DNA from: CAZAQK01 sp046344715
Lineage (GTDB): Bacteria; Pseudomonadota; Alphaproteobacteria; Rickettsiales; SXRF01
NCBI GenBank assembly: GCA_046344715.1
Contig: JBKDKX010000004.1
Coordinates: 1 to 64,000, forward strand
Direction: 5' to 3'
DNA length: 64,000 nucleotides
Part shown: positions 50,938-58,382 of the stretch, one piece after another
How the letters are laid out: each line of letters opens with the position of its first letter
Position numbering within the stretch: position 1 is the stretch's first letter
Position numbers and translations under genes: made by a program
Notes under the pieces: model-generated
The model's input: the letters and a program-made list of their open reading frames with translations, nothing else
Told to the model about the DNA's origin: nothing
Databases searched by the model: none

Positions 50938-51480
50938 ATGACAAAAAAAATATCTCGCAGAACAGAACGCACCCATCAGGGCCTAAGTAATGATTCGATC
51001 GACATCCAGCAATGTCCGGCCTTTCCCAATCCGACCGGCACAAGCACATTCCGCCAGTTTTTGATTGATAGCGAAAAACTCTACATTGATATTGAAAGAC
51101 CGCGTGTAGCAAAACAGCTACATTTTTTACGCGATATGCTGGATAAGTTGGAAGAAAAGGGTTTTCTATCTCCGGCTGAACGCATACGTTTTCGCGATAC
51201 GATTCCTGTATTGGCAAAGATTCAGGAAACTTTCAGGCAAACCAACAAAGAACTTCATTATAAAGCTGTTGAAATTGCTAAAACCAGTGATGGAGACAGC
51301 CACCAAAAAGCCAGACGCAAGGATAAAAATATCAGCCCGTTAAATGTCAACCCATTTGCAATACAAAACCAGGGATCCGCATGGCTGGAAGCTGCCGATA
51401 ACCTCGATATCGTCATCGAAAAATTACAAGACATATGCGGCAAGATGGGAATTTCCCCCATGCCGCCGATATATCGCTAA
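50938..51480 (+). CDS. Hypothetical protein, 180 aa
   Basis: Unrecognised, soluble. The first 45 residues are polar and basic (KKISRRTERTHQG); residues about 45-115 are predicted helical with regular Leu/Ile spacing (RQFLIDSEKLYIDIERPRVA; LHFLRDMLDKLEEKGFL), and another helix (WLEAADNLDIVIEKLQDICG) closes the protein. It is divergent from nuoA. The next gene follows 20 bases downstream and has a similar helical make-up, so they may be a co-expressed pair. No motif for a known activity. Confidence 0.6.
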   Translation: MTKKISRRTERTHQGLSNDSIDIQQCPAFPNPTGTSTFRQFLIDSEKLYIDIERPRVAKQLHFLRDMLDKLEEKGFLSPAERIRFRDTIPVLAKIQETFRQTNKELHYKAVEIAKTSDGDSHQKARRKDKNISPLNVNPFAIQNQGSAWLEAADNLDIVIEKLQDICGKMGISPMPPIYR

Positions 51481-51500
51481 CTCATTATAAACACGAATAT

Positions 51501-52025
51501 ATGAAGAAATTTGCCCAAAAAGAATTTCCATTTCCTGACCCGCGTTCCGTGCAAGATCTGGCTACAGCCATCTGGAATTATGAACTACTGCCTGCGCGTG
51601 ATTTTAGCAACGTGAAGGGAGAGCACATCCATAGCCAAGCTAAAACATTTGCATTTATTTCACTGGATGAAGGCTCTCGGCCAGTGCAAGAATTTCGCCA
51701 TGCATTATTTGTTTTGTCCCAAGGCACGCAGGAAACATTGATACGCCGCACTATAGAAAACGCACTTTATACCCTTGAGGAACTTGCAGATATCTATGAT
51801 AGGCATGCGGCAGAATCCAGGAAATCTGCTGCGATAGAATTTATTGATACGCATGAGGGACCAGCCGCCAGGCATAATGCGGAAATAGCTGCCGATATCA
51901 ATGATGCAGAAAATTATACAGTAATAGCGGGCAAACTACGCTCCGATAATGAATTGCATCATTTGGTACATGCATTGGCCAACAAATTGCAAGTGCAGCT
52001 TAAGCCCAGAGAGCGCGAGCGATAA
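51501..52025 (+). CDS. Hypothetical protein, 174 aa
   Basis: Unrecognised, soluble. I use the ATG at 51501 (MKKFAQKEFPFPDPRSVQD); a longer frame to 51435 overlaps the upstream gene and lacks a ribosome site. Helices dominate (QETLIRRTIENALYTLEELA, about 87-106; then a histidine- and alanine-rich part). It ends 15 bases before a strong terminator at 52041-52068, so the pair forms a complete transcription unit. No relationship to known proteins visible to me. Confidence 0.6.
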   Translation: MKKFAQKEFPFPDPRSVQDLATAIWNYELLPARDFSNVKGEHIHSQAKTFAFISLDEGSRPVQEFRHALFVLSQGTQETLIRRTIENALYTLEELADIYDRHAAESRKSAAIEFIDTHEGPAARHNAEIAADINDAENYTVIAGKLRSDNELHHLVHALANKLQVQLKPRERER

Positions 52026-52040
52026 AACCACCAACCATTA

Positions 52041-52068
52041 AAAAAGCCGCCCTTTTGGGCGGCTTTTT
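52041..52068. terminator. Strong bidirectional factor-independent terminator
   Basis: AAAAAGCCGCCC (52041-52052) and GGGCGGCTTTTT (52057-52068) form a perfect 12-base stem with a TTTT loop and a T run on both strands. It ends the plus-strand pair of unknown genes and can also stop leftward tRNA transcription. Confidence 0.9.
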
Positions 52069-52071
52069 TAA

Positions 52072-52148
52072 TGGCGGGAGTGACGGGACTCGAACCCGCG
52101 GCCTTCGCCGTGACAGGGCGACGCTCTAACCAACTGAGCTACACCCCC
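52072..52148 (-). tRNA. tRNA-Asp (anticodon GTC)
   Basis: On the minus strand the acceptor GGGGGTG pairs with CACTCCC, the discriminator is G and CCA is encoded (52072-52074). The D arm has GCTCAGTTGGTTAGAGC, the anticodon loop is CTGTCAC (anticodon GTC) and the T arm GCGGGTTCGAGTCCCGT. The body is 52075-52148 (74 nt). It follows tRNA-Val with a 25-base gap and could be co-transcribed with it. Confidence 0.97.
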
Positions 52149-52173
52149 GCAAAGAAGTGTTTTTTACAAAAGA

Positions 52174-52250
52174 TGGTGGGCGATCACGGACTCGAACCGC
52201 GGACCCTCTCGGTGTAAACGAGATGCTCTAACCAACTGAGCTAATCGCCC
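52174..52250 (-). tRNA. tRNA-Val (anticodon TAC)
   Basis: Minus strand: acceptor GGGCGAT pairs with ATCGCCC, discriminator A and encoded CCA (52174-52176). The anticodon stem TCTCG/CGAGA closes the loop TTTACAC, giving anticodon TAC. T arm GCGGTTCGAGTCCGT. The body is 52177-52250 (74 nt). Confidence 0.97.
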
Positions 52251-52333
52251 ATCCTTTAGTAAAACGGAGTAGGCCTTTTACCTGTTTTTTTTAAGCAATG
52301 CAACGCCCTATTTACAAAAAAAATAGAAAAAAA

Positions 52334-52351
52334 CGCCCGGAATTCCGGGCG
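52334..52351 (-). terminator. Terminator downstream of hup
   Basis: CGCCCGGAATTCCGGGCG (52334-52351) is a perfect 18-base palindrome. On the minus strand it is followed at once by a T-rich run (complement of the A run at 52318-52333). This is the expected stop for hup, after the structured stretch at 52368-52484. Confidence 0.8.
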
Positions 52352-52367
52352 TCTCATATTTCGTAGA

Positions 52368-52484
52368 AATTATGCTAGGCTGAGCCGGATGCGAGGCAAT
52401 GCCGCACTTGTTGCGGCATCCGGTTTTTTATACCAGACCCCGCAATAAATGCGGGGGTTGGCAGACGGCCAGCCTAGCGTAATT
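52368..52484. ncRNA. Possible structured RNA / hup 3' element (three-way junction)
   Basis: The ends AATTATGCTAGGCTG (52368-52382) and CAGCCTAGCGTAATT (52470-52484) can pair over 15 bases with one G-U. Inside are two hairpins: CCGGATGC (52385-52392) with GCATCCGG (52416-52423), extended by GCAA/TTGC, and CCCCGCA (52438-52444) with TGCGGGG (52450-52456). On the minus strand it starts one base after the hup stop and is followed by the terminator, so it may be a processed 3' RNA of hup. It could also be an insertion of palindromic repeats. No known family recognised. Confidence 0.45.
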
Positions 52485-52485
52485 A

Positions 52486-52782
52486 TTAGGCAGCTTTACG
52501 CTTGGAGCTCTTGTTCACCATTTCGGAGAGAGCTTTGCCAGCTTTGAATTTTGGTTTATTAGCCGCTGGAATTTTGATTACAGCGCCAGTACGAGGGTTA
52601 CGGCCTTCGGTAGCTTTGCGGTGCACGGTGCAGAATGTGCCAAAACCAACAAGGCGAACTTCTTCACCTTTTGCTATGGATTTAGAAACACAAGAGATGA
52701 ATGCATCAATGCACTCAGCTGCTGCTGCTTTGGTGATACTGCATTTGTCTGCCACTTCGGCGATCAGTTCGTTCTTGTTCAT
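52486..52782 (-). CDS. hup: HU family DNA-binding protein
   Basis: Histone-like nucleoid protein that bends DNA as a dimer. 98 residues from the ATG at 52782, which has an AGGGAG ribosome site (52789-52794); the frame continues upstream for 30 codons without conserved sequence. MNKNELIAEVADKCSITKA starts it, and the DNA-binding arm is GRNPRTGAVIKIPAANKPKF (about 60-79). It lies downstream of clpX in the same direction, where lon and hup are commonly found together in related bacteria; here lon is elsewhere. Confidence 0.95.
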   Translation of the reverse strand: MNKNELIAEVADKCSITKAAAAECIDAFISCVSKSIAKGEEVRLVGFGTFCTVHRKATEGRNPRTGAVIKIPAANKPKFKAGKALSEMVNKSSKRKAA

Positions 52783-52986
52783 TGTAAACTCCCTAGTTGC
52801 TTTTGTTACGCTTGCAACACGATATGAACCATTCACACCATGGCTTGATATGCAAGCTACAAGGGAAATCAAGCACGGAAAAATACAAATGTAAACAGTA
52901 AAAATTTTCTTAATAAGAAAATAATTACTTGGAAGCGCGCACTGAGCCTACAATTTTCAACCAGCGAGCAATGTAAACATCTTACG

Positions 52987-53011
52987 AAAACACTGTAAAA
53001 ACCAGTGTTTT
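52987..53011 (-). terminator. Hairpin over the clpX stop codon
   Basis: AAAACACTG (52987-52995) and CAGTGTTTT (53003-53011) form a perfect 9-base stem that covers the last bases of clpX. On the minus strand the 3' arm ends in TTTT. A short terminator or attenuator between clpX and hup is likely; strength is moderate. The remaining gap to hup (52783-52986) holds nothing else I can identify beyond an AT-rich region suited to a hup promoter. Confidence 0.5.
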
Positions 53012-54275
53012 AGTGTGCTTTCTTACCGCTCTGTTTTTGATCCGAATGCACAATTACCGGTGGTGCGCCATTATCAACAACATCGGCGTTTATGATTACC
53101 TCTTCGACATTTGGCATGCTCGGAAGATCATACATCAGATCAAGCAACATGGTTTCAAGTATCGCACGTAAACCACGCGCACCTGTTTTGCGCTTGATTG
53201 CTTTCTTTGCAACTGCCTTCAATGCTTCATCAGAGAATCTGAGGCGAACGCCTTCCATTTCAAAGAGTTTCGCATATTGTTTTACGAGTGCGTTTTTTGG
53301 CTCTGTCAGAATAGAAATCAACGCATCTTCATCAAGATCCGTAAGCGTTGCGATGATTGGCAAACGGCCAACGAATTCAGGAATCAGGCCGAATTTCAGC
53401 AAATCTTCCGGCTCAACTTTAGAGAAGAGCGTCCCAATACGCTGATTTTCCTGACTGCGTACATCGGCACCGAACCCAATTGCAGTACCTTTGCCACGTG
53501 CGGCAATAATTTTCTCAAGGCCTGAAAACGCACCGCCCACAATAAACAGAATATTTCCGGTATCCACCTGCAGAAATTCCTGCTGCGGATGCTTGCGACC
53601 ACCCTGCGGCGGAACCGATGCAACGGTGCCTTCCATGAGCTTCAGCAATGCCTGCTGCACGCCCTCGCCTGATACGTCACGGGTGATGGAGGGGTTATCA
53701 GATTTACGGGAGATTTTATCCACCTCGTCGATATACACGATACCGCGCTGCGCACGCTCAACATTATAGTCAGCAGCTTGCAACAAACGCAGAATGATGT
53801 TTTCAACGTCTTCACCCACATAACCCGCTTCAGTCAGCGTGGTAGCATCCGCCATAGTGAATGGTACGTCGAGAATACGTGCGAGTGTCTGCGCCAGCAA
53901 TGTCTTACCCGAACCGGTAGGCCCGATAAGCAGAATGTTTGATTTTGCCAACTCAACATCCGTATTTTTTTCCAGCAGCGATACGCGCTTGTAATGGTTG
54001 TGAACTGCAACAGAGAGTACTTTTTTCGCCTGTTCCTGACCAATCACATAATCATCAAGCACCTTGCGAATTTCCGCAGGTTTAGCGATTTCATCACCTT
54101 CTTTAGCAAGCACACCCTTGTCAGCCGCGCGGATAATATCCATGCAAAGTACAACGCATTCATCGCAGATAAACACGGTGGGGCCCGCAATGAGTTTGCG
54201 GACTTCATGCTCGCTCTTTCCACAGAAAGAGCAATAACGTGTGTTTTTGGATTCCTTGCTACCGGCTTTTGTCAC
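53010..54275 (-). CDS. clpX: ATP-dependent Clp protease ATP-binding subunit ClpX
   Basis: AAA+ unfoldase that feeds substrates to ClpP. 421 residues. The N-terminal zinc-binding domain has four cysteines in CSFCGKSEHEVRKLI and FICDECVVLC (about 15-45). Walker A GPTGSGKT (about 118-125), Walker B IVYIDEVDKI (about 178-187), the sensor and pore regions, and the ClpP-binding IGF loop (GTAIGFGAD, about 263-271). In alphaproteobacteria ClpXP controls cell-cycle regulators such as CtrA. Confidence 0.98.
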   Translation of the reverse strand: MTKAGSKESKNTRYCSFCGKSEHEVRKLIAGPTVFICDECVVLCMDIIRAADKGVLAKEGDEIAKPAEIRKVLDDYVIGQEQAKKVLSVAVHNHYKRVSLLEKNTDVELAKSNILLIGPTGSGKTLLAQTLARILDVPFTMADATTLTEAGYVGEDVENIILRLLQAADYNVERAQRGIVYIDEVDKISRKSDNPSITRDVSGEGVQQALLKLMEGTVASVPPQGGRKHPQQEFLQVDTGNILFIVGGAFSGLEKIIAARGKGTAIGFGADVRSQENQRIGTLFSKVEPEDLLKFGLIPEFVGRLPIIATLTDLDEDALISILTEPKNALVKQYAKLFEMEGVRLRFSDEALKAVAKKAIKRKTGARGLRAILETMLLDLMYDLPSMPNVEEVIINADVVDNGAPPVIVHSDQKQSGKKAH

Positions 54276-54336
54276 AATACTACCTTTGACTCTATGCTAC
54301 TGATTTCATTATAACGAATGACTTATTAAAATACCC

Positions 54337-54981
54337 TTACGATTTAGGCTTCTTATCGGCCAGCTCTTCAGCGGCACGCTTATCAAGTACCTGATCTATA
54401 AGACCAAATTCTTTTGCCATTTCTGCACTCATGAAGTTATCACGCTCCATGTTTTTCTCAATAATAGCCAATTTCTGGCCAGTATGCTTCACATAGACCT
54501 GATTCAACTTTGCTTTAAGGTTCAGTATTTCACGGGCATGGATTTCAATGTCTGTTGCCTGCCCCTGGAAACCACCGGAAGGCTGGTGAATCATCACTCG
54601 CGCATTCGGCAGCGCATAACGCATACCAGGTTCACCTGCAGTAAGCAGCAGTGAGCCCATAGAAGCCGCCTGACCGAAACACAGCGTTGCCACTTTAGGA
54701 CGGATATACTGCATGGTATCATAAATAGACATACCCGCAGTCACCACGCCGCCTGGCGAGTTAATGTACATGAAAATCTCTTTGTCAGGATTTTCTGATT
54801 CAAGGAAAAGCAGCTGCGCGCAGATGAGCGACGCCATCTGATCATGCACGGGACCAACCAAAAAGATAATACGCTCTTTTAACAGGCGTGAGTAAATGTC
54901 AAACGAGCGTTCGCCGCGACTTGTCTGTTCAATTACGATAGGTACAAGTGTGCTAGCGAAAGTATCAACGATATCGGCCAT
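54337..54981 (-). CDS. clpP: ATP-dependent Clp protease proteolytic subunit ClpP
   Basis: Serine protease ring that works with ClpX and ClpA. 214 residues. The catalytic triad is Ser107 (GQAASMGS), His132 (IHQPSGGFQG) and Asp181. The start contains the usual LVPIVIEQTSRGERSFDIYS (about 12-31). Downstream of tig, 61 bases before clpX. The C-terminus is short and charged. Confidence 0.98.
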   Translation of the reverse strand: MADIVDTFASTLVPIVIEQTSRGERSFDIYSRLLKERIIFLVGPVHDQMASLICAQLLFLESENPDKEIFMYINSPGGVVTAGMSIYDTMQYIRPKVATLCFGQAASMGSLLLTAGEPGMRYALPNARVMIHQPSGGFQGQATDIEIHAREILNLKAKLNQVYVKHTGQKLAIIEKNMERDNFMSAEMAKEFGLIDQVLDKRAAEELADKKPKS

Positions 54982-55052
54982 AAGTTTTCCTAAGTGTTGT
55001 TTTTATTGACGTGTTAGTTTCTATGTAACGGCCAAAAGTTAATTATTCCTTA

Positions 55053-56459
55053 TTACTCCTCAGATGCTTTCTTTTTTGCTGAGGATTTAACTTTAGCAGA
55101 CTTGCCGCCAGCACCGGAAGAGGCTTTTTTTGCAGTTTCTGCTGATTCATCTTCCTCTGTCAGTTCTTTGGTTGATATTTTGGTATCATTAAAAGACACT
55201 TTGCCAAGCACGAAATCTACGGCTTTTTCTTCTAAGATAGGGCCACGCAGATCTTCAAGGCGTTCTGGGTTATTCTTGTAGAACTCCATCACCTGACGTT
55301 CCTGACCCGGGAACATGCTGGCCTGCTGCATAGCAGCGCGGCCAAGCTCATCACGGCTTACGACGATGTTATTCTGCGTGCCAATTTCAGCAAGCATGAT
55401 ACCAAGCTTCACGCGGCGGCGTGCGATGTCCTGATATTCTTCTTTCAGCTCATCATCGCTGCGGCCAGCCACGGATTCATCACCCTGCGCGCGCGCTTCC
55501 TGCAGGCGCTCCCAAATAGAATTGAATTCCATCTCCACCATGGTTTCTGGCAAATCAAAATCCACCGTTTCGTCCAGATGGTCAAACAGCTGCTTTTTAA
55601 GGCGTGTGCGAACAATCTGGTCATACTCTTTTGCAAGCTGGCTGCGTATTGCCTCGTGCAATGCTTTCAAATCTGCAAAGCCACGCTCGGTTGCAAATTT
55701 CTCGTCGATGGTGGGTAATTCTTTGCTGAAGATTTCGTTGATCTTTACTTCAAACACCGCTGGCTTTCCTGCCAGAGATTCTGCGTGGTATGCTTTCGGG
55801 AAGGTTACGTTTACATTGCACACTTCACCTTCCTTTTTACCATAAAGCTGCGCTTCAAACCCTTCAATAAACTGGCCGCTACCAAGCTCAAGGCGGAAAT
55901 TCTGCGCGGTACCACCATCAAACGCCACGCCATCAATCATGCCCTTGAAATCAATATTCACCACATGGCCTTCTTTGGCTTTAGTGCCTTCCTTGGCGCG
56001 CTCAAAATTTGGGCTGCGCTCTGCAATGCGCTTAGATGCATCTTCAATATCGCTATCCGCAATGTCATAGGTCTGGCGTTCAAGTGTAATCTTATCGAAT
56101 GCTACTTTTGGCACCGGCGGGAAAGATTCCACCGTAAGCGTAAAGCTTAAGTCAGCGCCTTCTTTATAGCCCTTATCGAGGTCAACTTTAGGTGTAGCAA
56201 CCGGACGGATTTTCTGTTTAGCCAGTGCTTCAGAGCTGCTGCGGCTTACCACCTGCTTGATTACGTCCGCTTCAACGGCCTTGCCATAGCGCTGCTGCAA
56301 TACTTTCATTGGGATATAACCCGGGCGGAAACCTGGGATTTTCACGCGCTCACCGGCTGATTTTAATTCTGCTTCGGTTTGTTCGCGGATACGATCTGCG
56401 GGCACAACCACTTTAAGAACAACTTTAAGGCCTTTTTTTTCCAACTCAGTAACTTGCAT
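55053..56459 (-). CDS. tig: Trigger factor
   Basis: Ribosome-bound chaperone and prolyl isomerase. I set the start at the ATG at 56459 (MQVTELEKKGLKVVLKVVVP), giving 468 residues; the open frame continues 20 codons upstream into a repeat. Ribosome-binding domain with IPGFRPGYIPMKVLQQRYG (about 39-57; the common signature is GFRxGKxP), PPIase FKBP domain (about 155-240; GHVVNIDFKGMIDGVAFDGG), and a long helical C-terminal domain. The tail is Lys/Ser/Ala-rich (AKVKSSAKKKASEE), longer than in E. coli. Confidence 0.96.
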   Translation of the reverse strand: MQVTELEKKGLKVVLKVVVPADRIREQTEAELKSAGERVKIPGFRPGYIPMKVLQQRYGKAVEADVIKQVVSRSSSEALAKQKIRPVATPKVDLDKGYKEGADLSFTLTVESFPPVPKVAFDKITLERQTYDIADSDIEDASKRIAERSPNFERAKEGTKAKEGHVVNIDFKGMIDGVAFDGGTAQNFRLELGSGQFIEGFEAQLYGKKEGEVCNVNVTFPKAYHAESLAGKPAVFEVKINEIFSKELPTIDEKFATERGFADLKALHEAIRSQLAKEYDQIVRTRLKKQLFDHLDETVDFDLPETMVEMEFNSIWERLQEARAQGDESVAGRSDDELKEEYQDIARRRVKLGIMLAEIGTQNNIVVSRDELGRAAMQQASMFPGQERQVMEFYKNNPERLEDLRGPILEEKAVDFVLGKVSFNDTKISTKELTEEDESAETAKKASSGAGGKSAKVKSSAKKKASEE

Positions 56460-56482
56460 GACGCGTCCTTCTATAATGTTTT

Positions 56483-56607
56483 CGTCATCGCGAGGCGCAA
56501 GGCAATCTTGATCTGTCATCCTGAACGAAGTGAAGGATCTTAAGATTCTTCGCTTTGCTCAGAATGACACTGAGCACTGGATTGCTTCGCTCACGCTCGC
56601 AATGACG
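56483..56607. repeat. Nested inverted-repeat element upstream of tig
   Basis: Outer arms 56483-56507 and 56580-56607 and inner arms 56514-56540 and 56543-56569 are imperfect reverse complements, so the whole 125-base stretch can fold into one long hairpin or a cruciform. Typical words are GTCATCGCGAGGCGCAAGGC, CGAAGTGAAGGATCT and CTTCGCTCACGCTCGCAATG. It lies 23 bases ahead of the tig start and probably contains or borders its promoter. Related sequence occurs at 19125-19178. Confidence 0.8.
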
Positions 56608-56713
56608 GTTAATACGGAAATAAGGGCAAACCACAAAGCGTGGCAAAAGGCAAATGGAAAGCGTAAAAACTTGTATTGGCTAAAAATGTACTTACGGAAC
56701 AAAATACCAGAAA

Positions 56714-57598
56714 CTATCTGACAGGACTATTACCGGCTGGCACCGACACAGGGGTACTCTGAGCAGATAACTGCTTAACATCTTGATTTTCAAAAGTGAC
56801 GCCTTTTTCTTTCAGCTCATCAAACAGCTTCTTCGCTGCCTCAGGATCATTGATCTGCTGTGTGATTTTATTTTTATCATCGGATTTCAGCATGCCATCA
56901 CTATTTGCATCAAGCTCTGCTGCGATGATATTTCCGTCTTTGTTGGCATCCAGTGCTGCACGCCCTGTGGCAGGTGTTTCAGTTGATTCTTTTAGCATGT
57001 CGTTTAGCTGTTTTACATCGGCAACACCGGCCAGCGCGGCCATACGTTTTTTTCTGCTATTATCGTCAACCATTGCACCCGCTTCTGACCACGACAATGA
57101 TTTATCACCACTGATTTTACTACTTACCCATGTGAGAAGCTGATTAAAGAAACCTCCGATAGCAGATAACAATCCACCCACAAGAGGTAAACTGCCAAGG
57201 AACGTCATCCCTTGCGTAGCTGCCGTATGCTTAAGCGCACCAAAAATATCGCCTGTCATGATGCCGGCACTGGTACCCGCCACCAATTTATCCATCATTG
57301 CACTTGTATCAACGGCTACGGGCTTCTGAGATTCTGCAACTTTGCCATCATAGGCAGCCATGGCAGCTTCTTTAATATTACCTGCCAGTTCTTTTGTAGG
57401 CCAAGCCTTTGTATCAAATGTCGTATTAAGTACGTTAACATCAGGAGCTTTGCCATCTTTCACCTGTGCCAATATCTGTTGATCAACCCAGAGTTTTTTC
57501 TGTTCTGTATAGGCTTTAGCAAATGGGCCATTTGCTACATTTTCAATGCTAAGCGCACTATCAATCTTCTTCTCAAATTGCTCTCTGGGATTGCTCAT
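56714..57598 (-). CDS. EF-hand calcium-binding protein, 294 aa
   Basis: A canonical EF-hand loop is seen at 217-228 (DANKDGNIIAAE), followed directly by a second, DANSDGMLKSDD (230-241), without the usual helix between. A third partial site may be DKSLSWSEAGAM (165-176). Residues 131-158 hold a hydrophobic, Gly-rich stretch (FLGSLPLVGGLLSAIGGFFN). The N-terminal half is helical and polar. No classical signal peptide, so export would need another route. The 3' end is Pro/Ser/Thr-rich. It lies between the repeat upstream of tig and a small lipoprotein gene. Family unknown. Confidence 0.7.
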   Translation of the reverse strand: MSNPREQFEKKIDSALSIENVANGPFAKAYTEQKKLWVDQQILAQVKDGKAPDVNVLNTTFDTKAWPTKELAGNIKEAAMAAYDGKVAESQKPVAVDTSAMMDKLVAGTSAGIMTGDIFGALKHTAATQGMTFLGSLPLVGGLLSAIGGFFNQLLTWVSSKISGDKSLSWSEAGAMVDDNSRKKRMAALAGVADVKQLNDMLKESTETPATGRAALDANKDGNIIAAELDANSDGMLKSDDKNKITQQINDPEAAKKLFDELKEKGVTFENQDVKQLSAQSTPVSVPAGNSPVR

Positions 57599-57760
57599 TT
57601 GTGCATTCTTTATATGTTTTACTCTACCACCACTCTAACATGCCGATATTTAAGCGTATATGAAAGTTTGATGACAATGGGTTTTTACCAGATGACAATA
57701 CTATGACAGCCATACGGCCAGCACATTGCTTTTTAAGGTTTTTTATGCTATCCAATGGTC

Positions 57761-57961
57761 ATGAAACGCTTTGTGTGGATATATATCATCGCACTGGCTG
57801 GCATGGCCATGGGCTGCGCCCCAAACCCCTCTGGTATGGATTGGGAAAACATCGACTATGCCGGAATACACTGCGAAAACGCTTCTCCTGATAACAGAAT
57901 ATGCCATCCTAGGGATGATGACCCCGCAATAATCGGCGCCCGCAGCGGCAAAAGTAAATAG
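57761..57961 (+). CDS. Small lipoprotein, 66 aa
   Basis: MKRFVWIYIIALAGMAMGC reads as a lipoprotein signal with Cys19 after AMG. An ATG two codons earlier (57755) is also possible. The mature part is 48 residues, polar, with two further cysteines (HCENASPDNRICHP), which could form a disulfide in the periplasm. No domain recognised. It precedes a 21-base inverted repeat and tRNA-Leu. The resemblance to the lipoprotein at 18921 is only in layout. Confidence 0.6.
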   Translation: MKRFVWIYIIALAGMAMGCAPNPSGMDWENIDYAGIHCENASPDNRICHPRDDDPAIIGARSGKSK

Positions 57962-57995
57962 CTGTTGATTTTCTAACCAGTCCGTCGTCGCCCCC

Positions 57996-58089
57996 GCTTC
58001 GCTCTTTGAGCTTCGCAGGGCTATGCCGGACAGGCTCCGGTCTAATCTCGCTACGCTGGCTGCGCCAGGCGAAGCTCAAAGAGCGAAGC
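57996..58089. repeat. Perfect 21-base inverted repeat beside tRNA-Leu
   Basis: The arms 57996-58016 and 58069-58089 are perfect reverse complements, with a 52-base spacer rich in small inverted words (GCTCCGG, CCGGAC). The right arm is 4 bases from the CCA end of tRNA-Leu. It could act as terminator for the tRNA (no T run) or be a REP-like element. The arms contain GCTTCGCTCTTTGAGC. Confidence 0.85.
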
Positions 58090-58090
58090 C

Positions 58091-58175
58091 TGGTGCGGGT
58101 GGAGGGACTTGAACCCCCACGCCTTGCGGCGCCAGAACCTAAATCTGGTGCGTCTGCCAATTCCGCCACACCCGC
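58091..58175 (-). tRNA. tRNA-Leu (anticodon TAG)
   Basis: Minus strand: acceptor GCGGGTG pairs with CACCCGC, discriminator A and encoded CCA (58091-58093). The anticodon arm CCAGATTTAGGTTCTGG gives anticodon TAG. The long variable arm (GCGCCGCAAGGCGT) and TTCAAGT T loop are typical of class II tRNA-Leu. The body is 58094-58175 (82 nt). The region 58176-58382 between it and lon has no gene; it holds AT-rich sequence and short CGACTAAAAACTTACGACTT-like words. Confidence 0.97.
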
Positions 58176-58382
58176 ATCCTAACAATCACCAGTCTTCAGC
58201 CTTAAGTCTCGAGCGAAATATTATAATTATTGCCACATTAAGTGCATGTTTTTCATTATAATAAACAACATACTGGCGACTAAAAACTTACGACTTACTA
58301 CTAACCACTGGAAATGGGTGAATAGTTCCCCTATGTTAAAATAGCAAGAAAAATACTCCAACACCTCACAAATTATACCCTT

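Noticed and set aside
52072..52250. Phage attachment site at the tRNA-Asp/Val pair
   Set aside because: No integrase, no repeated tRNA 3' end and no phage genes within the window.
52783..52872. Longer start for hup
   Set aside because: Adds 30 unconserved residues; the ATG at 52782 has a clear ribosome site and canonical HU start.
58176..58382. Riboswitch or heat-shock element upstream of lon
   Set aside because: No recognisable riboswitch core; no convincing sigma-32 type boxes by eye. Only AT-rich sequence and short repeat words.
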